A stretch of 64,000 nucleotides of DNA, from the NCBI RefSeq assembly GCF_000699445.3, contig NC_067200.1, positions 12,733,256 through 12,797,255 on the forward strand, given 5' to 3'. The translations under genes were made by a program, and so were the position numbers. Source of the DNA: Schistosoma haematobium (lineage: Eukaryota > Platyhelminthes > Trematoda > Strigeidida > Schistosomatidae). The notes under the pieces were generated by a model that saw only the letters and a list, made by a program, of their open reading frames with translations, ran no database searches and was not told the origin of the DNA. This document shows, piece after piece, positions 10,281 through 20,061 of this stretch; positions within the stretch are counted from its first letter, which is position 1, and the number at the start of each line of letters is the position of its first letter.

Positions 10281-10892
10281 ACTTAGTTTCATACGTAGAT
10301 ATACTCAATAAATCAAGTGACTTTACAAACGGAACATTTTACCAAGATATATGTATTTCATTAAGTTGTTGATGTGACAGTACCGAATGGATAATATGAT
10401 AATACAATCATGTGTTCTCATAGTAGATTAATAATTAACTGATGTTAAGTATTGTTCAAATCAAGTTATACAAATCTGATTGTAAATAAATCATATAAAA
10501 ACAATAGAGTTTTATGACTGATTTACCCTGTGAATCAAATAAAACCTTTTCAGTAGCATTTGTTTCTCACTATGAATCATTGGATTTGGAGTTTTCAGTA
10601 CACAACACAGGTCAGTTAAACACCCAATAGACATAACAATGACATAAGGATTATTCAATTAAAATTCTAAGTTTATTTAATTCAATGTACTGCATTTGTT
10701 TCATATGGAATATGATAAAAGCATAGTTTACTGATGAACCAGTCAGATCGAAGATAATAGTTGTTGGATTTCTGTGCAGAATACCTTGTATCATATAAAG
10801 AGTAAAGTAATTTAAGCACTTGTCAGATATAATAATAACTAATATAAAAACTTTTATATTGTGAAGGTGTATGATAGATTCATAAGTTATTG
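10281..10892. other. No feature seen
   Basis: AT-rich. Confidence 0.5.
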
Positions 10893-11068
10893 ATTTAGAT
10901 CATGAACTGATTGATGTTAGACCATCAGTAAAAACCTAGAAGTATTGGACGACCGTTTCGTCCTATTGTGGGACTCAGCAGTGCGCATCCACGATCTCAC
11001 TTCCGGGACTTGAACCCAGAACTTTTGACCCCATGCGAGAACGTTTCACTTTTAGACCACTGTATTAT
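10893..11068 (-). repeat. SINE-H1 copy with deleted ribozyme core
   Basis: Minus copy, tail to tRNA-like A-box. On the minus strand the core reads CTGAGTCCC: four bases of the conserved CTGAGGAGTCC are missing, which removes G8/A9 of the hammerhead. GAAAC and the stem III region remain. Confidence 0.75.
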
Positions 11069-11359
11069 TCTACAGAAATTTCTTATTTATTTTTCTACAT
11101 GTATATATTTGTAGAACAACAAAGAAGAAAGTTTGAATAATACATGAGTACCAATTGATAGATTCATCTCTTCCATCTTTCATTTTACTCTTGTGGTCTA
11201 AATGTATTTAATAATGATAACAATAATAATATTGGATTAAGTAGTTAGATTTAAACATTCATAATATAATTATCATTAGTAGATCAGTATAATTTATCCA
11301 TTTATTGAACTATCTATCTACCAATCTCATTACTGACATGAACATTATAGATTTGTGCT

Positions 11360-11391
<32 letters not shown>

Positions 11392-12005
11392 GTAATTTTA
11401 AAAGTAAGGCAGGTAAGTGAATAAATAAATGAGTAAACAAATTACTGTACTATAGCCCGATCCTCATCAAATTACATCCCTTATAATTGACATGGTAATT
11501 GTGAACAGATTGATAAAATGAGTAGTATTAGTATTATAGTCCATTAAAAAAAGTATTAAACTGTAGTATTTAGAAAACGAATAAACAATAGATCTAATTA
11601 TCTGATCATTTTTGATCGAAGTCATTAAAACCAATGAATGATAACACGCCTAGTTAAGATCTATAAAGAAGATAATGAATAATAATAATACAGATTTATG
11701 AGTAGTTTTCATTATGTCCTGAAATCAATTGTAGATATACTGATTCTCAGGAGATGTATACATAGTGTTGTGTGGTTTAATACGAATATAGTGAATCTGT
11801 CTATTTGTTTCTTGATCATTAAAAGTTATCTTAGTTATTATCAATTCATGGTGATAAACTATTAAAAAACAATAACAGTTCAATGATATTCGTCTTGTAG
11901 GTTGAGTACAAAGCAGTTGAGTTAATGAATAAGAAGTTTGAAAGTTTTTATTAGAAGCTAATCTAAATGCTTCATAAGGTAAGCCCTCACATAGAATCCT
12001 CAAAG
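11069..12005. other. Mostly featureless; one microsatellite
   Basis: AT-rich. Contains a (GT)n-(GA)n compound microsatellite at about 11359-11391 and AAT-rich runs near 11215 and 11675. Confidence 0.5.
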
Positions 12006-12190
12006 TCAAAAGAGAAGAGGAAGACGAAAGAACACATTACGTCGAAAAATGGAGACAGATATGAAAAGAATGAACAACAATTGGATAGAACTAGAAAAGA
12101 AGATCCAGGACAGAGTGGGATGGAGAATGCTGGTCGGCGGCCTATGCTCCATTGGGAGTAAAAGGCGTAAGTATGTGTAATTCTTGTAAG
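12006..12190 (+). pseudogene. RTE-like LINE, C-terminal tail
   Basis: Plus-strand coding remnant: [20 protein letters not shown] then [20 protein letters not shown]. This is the end of the RTE-type reverse transcriptase polyprotein also seen at 43505 and 60608 (there as LVSDLCSS). 5' truncated, as usual for LINEs, and followed by a GTAAGTATGTG-like simple tail. The element's product would be an endonuclease/reverse transcriptase; this copy is dead. Confidence 0.7.
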
Positions 12191-12692
12191 TATACATTTA
12201 TTCTATCATATTAAAAGATTATCGAATTAAAAACGTGACGATCAATTAAATAGTTCTAAGTGGGTAAACTCTTATCTGAGAATGTTTCTTTCCTGTCTAT
12301 TATTATTGTTTAGTTAAAAACGTTCAGTTTACATGTATTTGTCAAAGCGGATACATCGAATGGACAGGAAGGAAGTTAATATAAGTGAATTTCCAAATAT
12401 AGTTCATAAAAGTCGTGACTAAACGTATAAAAGGTTTTTGAATGTATAATCGCGCATTATTTGCTTAACAGTACATATGATGTTGATAACTCAAACTCCT
12501 TCGAAAGCTATTACATTAAGAATTAAACTGAATTTATATAGTATATCAATTTTGTAATTCTTTGTTGAAATTTCATTCATGAGAATGTTACGTAAGATTT
12601 CCTTTACTAGATCCTAATTATTATTTCTAATATCTTACTTCTTACTTCAGAGATTTATTGAGACATTAAACATTTTTTAAGCAATATTTAAT
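12191..12692. other. No feature seen
   Basis: AT-rich. Confidence 0.5.
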
Positions 12693-12930
12693 CTCAGTAG
12701 TTGAGATCATGAGTCAGTTGAAGCTAGACCACCATGGAAGAGCTGTAAGCACTGGAAGGCCGTTTCATCCTATCGTGGGACTCCTCAGCAGTGCTCATCC
12801 ACGACTTTGCATCTCGGGATTGGAACCCAGGACCTATCAGTCTCGTATGCGACTGCTTAACCACTAGACCACTGAGCTGGCCTCCATGATCTCAACTATT
12901 AAAATTACTACGATCTCCACAAAAGCACTT
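12693..12930. repeat. SINE-H1 fold-back pair, short plus arm
   Basis: Minus copy 12693 to about 12885 with tRNA-like block (B-box GGGATTGGAACCC on plus) and CTGAGGA core on minus; stem II ends GGAT and the cleavage triplet is TTC. It is followed by about 45 bp of plus-oriented tail (CATGATCTCAACTATTAAAA...). Confidence 0.75.
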
Positions 12931-13545
12931 CTGACATGACTTAATCTATGGCATTAATCTAAAAATATGTTTTCAATACTCTTCTCAATTCTCTTTCTTA
13001 GGATATTCCTATTTTTAACCGGTAAATATGCAAATATTTGAATGATTTTCAAGTCTTTCATTATGATTATCTCCTATTTTCTTATACCTACAAGCTATAG
13101 TTAATTTTCCTGAAGACTGTTCCGGTAGAAAATATGTAAACGTGTTTTATCTTCAATGGTTGATACTAATGAAGTATTCCACACAACCATACCAGCCAAA
13201 TCGGCCTATCATTCATCAATATGTTGGGGATATACTTCCACTTTTAGTCAAATCTATATAGATCTATAAATCTACTTCCTTTGCAAGGGGCACGCTACAC
13301 TAGTCGTACACTTTCTAAATGATTTACACTAATACTTCTAGGTTTTCATTTACTGGAGAGAATCCATAAAAATGAATGAATTAGTACTTTTCTGCTACTA
13401 TTTGTATTTCTTCATTTCAATTAGAAGAATAATGAAAGCTTCGCAATTAAGATTAAAAACGTTTAGGAAATACCGAATGTGTTCATATGAATTGAAAAGT
13501 CATCTTATCCTTATATTAATAAGGATGTGTAAAGTAATTTATGGA
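12931..13545. other. No feature seen
   Basis: AT-rich. Confidence 0.5.
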
Positions 13546-13719
13546 TGAATATTCAAAAATGAAGAATATTTGAGCGAACAATTATTTTCAATAACTTCAT
13601 CATCAGGCTCTACAGTTATAAGTCCATAATGATTGTGATATTTTACATAGGCCAAAATAAGGCATGTATTAATGAATTTGACAATGATATGTGTTAAAAA
13701 TGGTGCACGTTTGCATCTG

Positions 13720-13950
13720 TTACGATACATATACTTGGTATAAAACAGAGAAAGCTTCTTCTATTTTGATATGATGTTCACTATCTACCAAGTGAGAAAG
13801 AATGGTGCTGTTAATCGATTTGGCAACTCCTTTTCCCAACCATGCTGGTACATGTTCACGAACACGCAACGATAAAGCCGTCTGAGTACTGCCTATGTAA
13901 CTAGCTTCACAGGAGCAGTTGAATTGGTATACACACATGGAAGAGCCCAT
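13720..13950 (-). pseudogene. PLE-C GIY-YIG endonuclease domain
   Basis: Minus-strand frame with SSMCVYQFNCSCEASYIGST then REHVPAWLGKG and an INSTILSHLVDSEHH block. It closely parallels the PLE-A domain (SMCIYKFTCSCGACYIGRT; EHYPAWLLKG), so A and C belong to one PLE clade distinct from PLE-B. The frame ends soon after ...LYQVYV, before the C-terminal ALAIxxxKPxLCVQ block, so the domain is truncated. Confidence 0.75.
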
Positions 13951-14605
13951 CTTCGGTAACCTATCCTTGGTTAGTTGTGTGAGTACTGGTTTAGTTGAGA
14001 AAATTAGCTTGGCGGCGTGAAACGTCCTTTCGACAGATCTTTTGAGTCGACTTGTTAAAATATTATCCGCTATGTCCTCTTTAAAGTCTAGTCTCAGATA
14101 TAAGGTCTTTTTACTGACTGTGTCACAATTTCTTTTTTTAGGTATTTCTTAAGGAAATTATCAGGATATCCATTAATTCGTAATACGTTCTTTAGTATAT
14201 CTGTTTCGCCATCCACACTGTCTTCAGAACATAATAACTTGATTCTGTGGTTGAGACAACGAAATTTATTTTATATTGAAGAGGTGTGAAGCTTCGGAAA
14301 TGGGTATACTAACCGGTCCATGTACTCCTTCTAAATGTATTTCTCTTTATGGAACCGTTTATCCTTCTAGAAAGTAGAACATCCAGAAGAGCTATACTAT
14401 TGTCTTTCTCCTCCTCGCTGGTGAATTTAATGGCTAGATGGACAATAATGAAAGAGTCCAGCATCTCCTGTTTGTCGATATTTTCGCCACATATGATTAA
14501 TGTGTCACCTATGTATCGACAGTAATAATCAAGTTTACTTAGGATGTCTTTAAGCGGTCCATTTTCTAGTTTAACCAGAAAAATATTAGCCTCGTTTTTG
14601 GCTTC
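13951..14605 (-). pseudogene. PLE-C reverse transcriptase fragment
   Basis: On the minus strand, starting near 14605: EANIFLVKLENGPLKD, then YYCRYIGDTLIIC (catalytic box at 14504-14515, Gly in place of the first Asp), SEEEKDNSIALLDVLLSRRI (the FLDVxLSR region) and a RRSTWTG/THFRS block like the YRKPTWNGQY motif of other PLEs. Several frameshifts and an in-frame TAG follow. The linker FHAAKLIFSTKPVL is readable just before the endonuclease. Confidence 0.7.
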
Positions 14606-14919
14606 TGTAAAATATTATAATTATGGACTTATAACTGTAGAGCCTGATGATGAAGTTATTGAAAACAATTGTTCGCTCGAATATCCTCTTCATTTTTGAA
14701 TATTCTATGGGGACTTTTAAACTGCGGAATATTGAAAATATGAATGGAGATTAGACATTGATTACCTTCACTTAGAAAACTGATAAGATAAATTGCGTGA
14801 TATAGGGGATTCGAAAAGATAATGTAAATTTAAGACAATTGAATAATAATAATCATAGATCAATGGAAATATAACTTTATGTAATATTTAATCAAGTAAA
14901 GATTGTATGACAAACATAA

Positions 14920-15345
14920 ACAAAAACCCCTTCTGATACTAATCAACATATGCTCATTAGTGACTGGCTTCAAGGTATATATCCTGGAGTTCTAGAGAGA
15001 AGCAGTGGCCAGTGGAGTTCAGCCGAGTCAGTTGTGAGATAACAACTCACTGATGACAATGGTGGGTGTCGCTCGATTTCGTGGATTGGTTGAAATTAGA
15101 TATTAACACCGTTGGATGCAGGCCGGGTCAGTGGTCTTGTGGCTAAGTGCTCGCGCGCGAAACAATTAGGTCCTGAGTTCGAATCTCGCAGGGGGTGAGG
15201 GCGTGGATGCGCACTGCTGAGGAGTCCCACAAAAGGACGAAACGGCCGTCCAGTGTTTCCAGGTTTTCCATGGTGGTCTAGCTTCAATTGACTCATGATC
15301 TCAACTGTTTAAATTACTACAATCTCCACAAAAACCCCTTCTAAT
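14920..15345 (+). repeat. SINE-H1, full length with tail-head junction
   Basis: Best preserved plus copy. It begins with the 3' end of a preceding unit (ACAAAAACCCCTTCTGATA), goes directly into the head (CATATGCTCATTAGTGACTGG), the tRNA-like block (GGGTCAGTGGTCTTGTGGCTAAGTG A-box; GAGTTCGAATCTCGC B-box), the hammerhead, the GGTTTTCCATGGTGGTCTAG block and the same ACAAAAACCCC end. Unit length is about 409. The tRNA-like promoter implies pol III transcription (inference). Confidence 0.85.
15211..15256 (+). ncRNA. Hammerhead ribozyme, intact fold (SINE-H1)
   Basis: Stem I GCACTG (15211-15216) with CAGTGT (15251-15256, one G-U); core CTGAGGA (15217-15223); stem II GTCC/GGAC (15224-15227, 15235-15238) with a 7-nt loop; GAAA (15239-15242); stem III formed by the palindrome ACGGCCGT; cleavage triplet GTC (15248-15250). 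All invariant hammerhead positions (CUGANGA, GAAA, UH) are present, N7 being G. Established for the related Sm-alpha family; for this family the activity is inference. Confidence 0.8.
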
Positions 15346-16211
15346 TGTAGTATTAATAATAAGAGATTTTATATGTTGCTTTGGCGCATATGGTTCAGAA
15401 TTAAACTGGTACATTGTTAAAGTTTTAGAAGTCCATGACTTTTCCATTTGAGTTCCCTTAGATGCCACTTGCTTGACTGTGTAGATTTTGTCGAAGGTCC
15501 GTTGCCGTATTTGAATTATTCTTCAAGAAATAATCTATAGGGTCAAATAATTAGGATCAGTGGGAAACTGATTCAGTAATAATCATAATAATAATAATAG
15601 TCGGAAATGATTTCAATCAAAATTATCAATTTACTATAGTAGTGATAAGTTAATATCTATCTCTTTCAAAACACAAATTTAAAATGTATTGAATTATGCC
15701 GCTGCTTATTTTTGAAGTGAAACTTGATCAGTCTTGATTGGGAAATGTATTTTGTGCATTTTGTGTGGATTACTTAGACATAACCAATGTGACACAGATT
15801 TAAATATTAGGGGTTTACTTGTACTGTATGTTGGTAATTTTAAGTGATTTATGAAGGTTACTAGTATATCTGTTCATGAATAAATATTGGGTTATTGTTC
15901 TATCCTGGGCTGTGAGATTGTTCTTAAATTTCAAATTAATTGAAGGGTTCTTAGTAAAATGAATATATACACTCTTCTCTATATTCTTTTAATGTATGTA
16001 GATTAACATGTACATGCAAACATCAAATTGTTAAAGTCTTTATTTACTAAATCCTACACGAATAGTCTCAAAGTACAATGATAAAGTGTATCTTCACCAT
16101 AATTTTAAGGTTTAAAATAAAGTAGTTTGTATATGATACAATTATAAGCAACAAATATGAGTGCATCATGAAAAATTACATGAAATATTGTAGTAAATAT
16201 GTTCTATTACA
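15346..16211. other. No feature seen
   Basis: AT-rich; short TAA-type run near 15585. Confidence 0.5.
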
Positions 16212-16346
16212 TAGGTTCTGGGTTCGAATCTCGCGAGGGCCGGGATCGTGGGTGCTCACTGTTGAGGAGTCCCGTACTAGGACGAAACGGCCGTCCATGC
16301 TTCCAGGTTTTCCATGGTGGTCTAGCTTCAATTGATTCATGTTATG
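16212..16346 (+). repeat. SINE-H1, 5' truncated
   Basis: Starts at the tRNA-like B-box (GGGTTCGAATCTCGCG) and continues through the hammerhead: TTGAGGA (C3 changed to T), GTCC/GGAC, GAAA, ACGGCCGT, GTC. One base of the 3' stem I strand is missing (CATGC). Ends in AATTGATTCATG. Confidence 0.8.
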
Positions 16347-16744
16347 GAATAATTTGAAAAAGTCTATATTTTCCCGTTGTCTATATTAAATACTTTCTTA
16401 AATCAATCTTGTTTGAAATATGTGTATGCGTAACGGATTACATGGATATTACATTATAGTCATGAGTTTTAGTATATTAGAATTTTGATTAACAAAAGTA
16501 TATCCTTTAAGGAAATTCTATGAATGTTTGTTAGTTAAATATAAAGTATGTACGGTTAACAATTTATTTATCTGATTTAGTCGAAAATTATCTTAGATGT
16601 CAGTCATTTACAACATGAACTGAGGCGCCGTCTTGTTTTACTTAAAACCTGTATAACAGTCAAATTCAATGTATTTGTACTGTAAATATATTATAACAGT
16701 AATTTAAAGAAATCAACTAACGAGATCACTGGGAAAAACATTTC
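16347..16744. other. No feature seen
   Basis: AT-rich. Confidence 0.5.
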
Positions 16745-16880
16745 ATTTTGCAGAGCTTTAAACAGTCTGCTTTAGTTAATAAATTATTCAATGATGGAGT
16801 ACAGCCTCAGGCTAACTCAGTGTGTTTTTATCCGTTTACTTGCTCTTGTAGAACAAAGTACAAACTCTTCAAACCCCTCT
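16745..16880 (+). pseudogene. PLE endonuclease fragment
   Basis: A short plus frame includes NSVCFYPFTCSCRTKY, matching the start of the PLE endonuclease domain (xCxYxFTCSC) seen in PLE-A and PLE-C; the following YIG motif is lost. Probably a decayed PLE copy. Confidence 0.45.
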
Positions 16881-17460
16881 TGAAACATCATTCGTTGCGT
16901 ATGCTGGAAGTAAACAACTGTCCTCTACTCATAATCCATTTTTAGTTTAATGTGTCATATTACTCTTTTGATCGATTGTTGTCGTATAGAGCAGAATAAG
17001 TGGAAGGTTGAACTCTTCGAATGAACCTACGATGTGTCATTTAGTTAATAGGTCACTAATCCTGTAGGGAATATACGTGAACTTATTGATAATCACGCTA
17101 GAGAGAATACAGTGGCTGTTTTAATAATGGCCCGATTACACTGGCTCCAATCCAAATATTTGTTCTTTTTCTTACTGTTGTATTAATTACATAATCTAGT
17201 TTTGATACTTGAGAACACTTTTGACTATAACATTTGATTTGATTTACTATTCGTCTTATTATTTGTTCTAATTAAATCTTAATACAACAAAAGATATTGG
17301 TGAACAGAGACTTTTCTCTGATAAAATGTCCAAATAGTTTCTTTTTCTTTTTACCATGAACTTGGATTGTTTAAAATACTTTTGAGTTTTATACAAAATG
17401 AAACCACGAATTAATGATGGCAAATGAAAAATGTGTGCAATAATACAATACAATTAAGAT
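16881..17460. other. No feature seen
   Basis: AT-rich. Confidence 0.5.
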
Positions 17461-17715
17461 AGTAGCTGGAGGTAGTCAACAGGAAACTCTGGACCTGGGT
17501 TTCGTACTATCTGACACTCGTCAGCAAGGTATACCTGTAATCTTGAGGGAACCGATGCTCCCTGACGGACTCGATTCCGTGTCACCCGGCTTCACAGTCA
17601 GAAATGTTACCACTGAGCTATCTGGGCCTCAACTGTCTTCCTGTAGGTCGATTGTATTTGATCTACACTAAGAAGGATCTGACACACATGACATTGATCA
17701 CCACCCAATGATTAA
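17461..17715 (-). repeat. SINE-H3: third tRNA-hammerhead family
   Basis: On the minus strand a tRNA-like head (CCAGATAGCTCAGTGGTAAC A-box region; GGAATCGAGTCCGTC B-box) is followed about 45 nt later by a hammerhead-like fold and then TTTCCTGTTGACTACC. The architecture matches SINE-H1 and Sm-alpha but the sequence is different. Decayed copies are at 32315-32520 and 47735-47900. Confidence 0.65.
17486..17530 (-). ncRNA. Hammerhead-like motif of SINE-H3
   Basis: Minus strand: core CTGACGA (17524-17518), stem II GTGT/GTAC (two Watson-Crick, two G-U pairs) with a CAGATA loop, GAAA (17503-17500), stem III ACC/GGT with CA loop, cleavage triplet GTC (17494-17492). Stem I is weak (TTG/CAG). All core residues are present. 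Confidence 0.55.
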
Positions 17716-17987
17716 TCAATTGTGAATACAACACAATCGGATTATATACTTATTACTTTGACCTAACATTTACGGATTCAGTTTCATATGACGAAGTAAT
17801 ATATAATTCTTATTGAGAATTCGTACTTATGGACAGTACTCTTTTTGAGTTCTTTTGAATGATAAATTCCTAAATATGAGTTTAATATAAACAGGATCAA
17901 TCTTCATAGTAACATATTGATTTAAGATGATTTTTTGTTTATCGAATTTTCAATACTATTCTCCTTTGTACTAACTAACGAATAGTG

Positions 17988-17991
17988 ATAC
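17988..17991. repeat. Target-site duplication ATAC, left
   Basis: ATAC directly precedes the 5' LTR and recurs at 22767-22770. Confidence 0.85.
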
Positions 17992-18304
17992 TGTAACGGG
18001 ATTAAAATCATCATGTACAATGTTGTTAATAGATTTTGTTTTCTTTCTATTGCAGGGCAAGCAAGAATAAACGCTTTAGAAGAAGAGCAAGCCCTGCACG
18101 CACTAAACTTAAAGGACGACTCATAAGACCGTTTTGTAAACTAGCTCTCTTTCTGTACAGAACCCGCGAATTTTAATTTTAAATAAACGTCTATTGGCCT
18201 CCATTTCTCGTTCTCTCTGTGGTGTAAAGTGTTCAGTTAAGATTGTGTGTGTTGTGGCTTTAGGTCTTCCCGTCTTCCAGTGGCTGCTGATCACACGTGT
18301 TACA
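17992..18304 (+). repeat. 5' LTR (313 bp)
   Basis: Inverted ends TGTAAC/GTTACA. Contains a pyrimidine tract plus AG (TTTTCTTTCTATTGCAG, AG at 18054-18055), a short open frame behind it, and AATAAA-type signals (AATAAACGC near 18068; AAATAAACG near 18180). Differs from the 3' LTR at four positions. Confidence 0.93.
18038..18056 (+). promoter_or_regulatory. Splice-acceptor-like site in the LTR
   Basis: T-rich tract followed by TTGCAG|GG. In schistosomes such sites can serve cis or spliced-leader trans-splicing (known biology); use here is inference. The frame that follows (QARINALEEEQALHALNLKD, then a stop) reads like a genuine terminal exon. Confidence 0.45.
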
Positions 18305-18306
18305 AC

Positions 18307-18321
18307 TGGTGATGGAGGTGC
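18307..18321 (+). other. Candidate primer binding site
   Basis: TGGTGATGGAGG starts two bases after the LTR. TGGTGA would pair with a tRNA 3' end ...TCACCA; beyond six bases I cannot assign a tRNA (a tRNA-Trp match, usual for the CsRn1 group, fails after TGGTGA). It overlaps the gag ATG. Confidence 0.5.
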
Positions 18322-19904
18322 AGACGGAAAAACGCGATGAGAACCTAGACGAACCCCCTCCGATTCCAATCAGGGCTACTCCCGGTTCAACCCCACGCCA
18401 GCCACCACTGCTCGAAACATCATCAGATTACTCCGTTTGGAAATTTAAAGTCACAGCGTACCTTCAGAGAGTTCCATTGACCGAGCATTTCAACTACCTT
18501 GTTTCCTATCTGAGCGATGAAGCAGTACGCAGGGCTATAGCGAACGGTTTTGCGGCCAGTAACACGCTCTCACAAAACTGGAGAATTCTAGACGACTGTT
18601 TTTCCCTGCTCGTAGACACCCAGCAGATGACAATTCAGTTTTTATCACGCCACCAGAAAGCGAGCGAGAGTCCAGTAGACTATCTTCATTCCCTGCAGCA
18701 AGTCGCAGTACAAGCATTCCCCCGGTTAGATATGATGGGACGAGAGGAACTAATACGCTCACGTTTTGTTGAGGGCCTGTTGCCCGGACCACTCAAAGAA
18801 CACTTTCTTCGAAATCCACCAACTGATACGTCTGACGTAAAGAGAACAACATTACGCTTCCTGGCCGCTGACAAACTAGTGAATTTATCCAATGCACATT
18901 CATCATCAGTAACGACTGTGGAACGAGCCACAAAATCTAGTGGCCCGGACACCTGCCAGGCTACAATGGCTGTGACCGACCTTCCCGGCCGAGGTGCTAT
19001 CCGCGGACAGTCAAATTCGAGATGGAATAAACAACCAGCATGGGGAAATTACAATGGGCGTCAAGCCGACTGTATATATTGCAAAAGGTTTGGCAGGAAC
19101 GCCAGAAGATGCGGTCACAACCGCCCCCGTAAACCAGGTAAGCGGCGTTTTGGTTACTTATCTTCCTATGTTAATCATGTCAATCCAACTACATTTAAAG
19201 GTAGAGTACAAAACATCGAGCTAGACATACTTCTAGACACAGGAGCTTCAGTATCCCTCATTAAGGAAGACTTCTTGCAGAGACTTAATCACAGCATTCA
19301 GCGTAAACAGTGCTCCTCTACATTAATCACGGCGAGCGGAGACCCCTTGATTGCGTGTTCTAAGATCGGGTTAGAGCCAACAATAAACAAGAACTCTTTT
19401 CGACATGAATTCCTGGTTTGCCCCACAGTGACCTGGAACATGATACTCGGGGTTGACTTCATGTTAAGATATCAGGCCTCAATAGACATGAATAAGTCGG
19501 AAGCTAAAATTGGCGGGGTTGTCGTGCAACTACAACGCCAGGAAATGCCAACCGAAACTGTAGCCCAGGTGGGAATTGCAGAGATTGTACGTCAGGTACA
19601 AGATAACCAATTAATAAGTGAAAAGGACCATCGAGCTACCATTGACGTACTCCAACTATTTAGCACTGTTTTCTCGGAGAATATATCTGGAAATCGGACA
19701 ACCATTGTGCAACATTCCATTGTTACAGGTGACCACATGCCATTACGCCAACCACCTCGCAGAGTCCCGGTGCATTATCAGCCTCATTTAGAATCAATGA
19801 TAAAAGATATGTTAGAAAAAAAGATTATTGTACCATCTTCGTCACCCTGGGCATCGCTAATTGTCTTAGTAAAAAGAAGGATTCCTCCCTACGACTGTGT
19901 GTAG
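18312..19904 (+). pseudogene. gag-pro-pol first segment (Gag, protease, start of RT), frameshifted
   Basis: Start chosen at ATG 18312, five codons inside the longer open frame, because the upstream GTG lies in the LTR. Residues about 30-200 are a capsid-like Gag region (SDYSVWKFKVTAYLQRV; FLSRHQKASESPVDYLHSL). A zinc-knuckle-like motif C254-x2-C257-x9-C267 follows; its spacing fits the alternative CHCC finger of CsRn1-type elements, with the His and last Cys positions changed. The aspartic protease has LLDTGAS with catalytic Asp309 and a later ILGVDF flap/core block. RT begins with the LxQPPRRVP and EKKIIVPSSSPWASLIVLV motifs. A missing base in the A-run at 19871-19875 then shifts the frame and it stops at 19904. 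In an intact copy these products form particles, mature the polyprotein and start reverse transcription. Confidence 0.9.
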
Positions 19905-20061
19905 ATTACCGACGCCTTAATGCTATAACTAAGCGTGATTCTTTTCCACTTCCACGGATAGACGCTACCTTAGATGCCATGAAAGGTGCTCGCTGGTTCT
20001 CAACGCTAGACTTAGCATCAGGGTATTGGCAAGTGGAAGTCCGACCCCAAGATAGAAAAAA
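19876..20061 (+). pseudogene. RT fingers/palm segment in a second frame
   Basis: Between the two A-run breaks the RT continues in frame 2: LRLCVDYRRLNAITKRDSFP, LPRIDATLDAMKGARWFSTL and DLASGYWQVEV, all standard Ty3 reverse-transcriptase motifs, including the first catalytic Asp in STLDLASGY. Frames go 0, 2, 1 across the element, which is what two successive single-base losses produce. The second loss is in the A-run 20056-20062. Both breaks lie in homopolymers, so sequencing or assembly error is possible. Confidence 0.85.

Larger units (their letters stand above)
13546..14706 (-). mobile_element. Penelope-like element PLE-C, truncated, with inverted termini
   Basis: Minus-strand PLE remnant: RT (about 13951-14605), GIY-YIG (13720-13950) and 3' terminal region at the left. 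An inverted copy of about 105 bp of that 3' terminus (13546-13652) is attached at the right (about 14606-14706), so both outer ends are 3' ends. The shared block contains CCTGATGATGAAGTTATTG, which resembles a decayed PLE hammerhead core. Same geometry as PLE-B. Confidence 0.75.

Noticed and set aside
14630..14690. Full hammerhead at the PLE-C terminus
   Set aside because: CTGATGA is present but the stem II region has mismatches and GAAA is not in place; only a resemblance.
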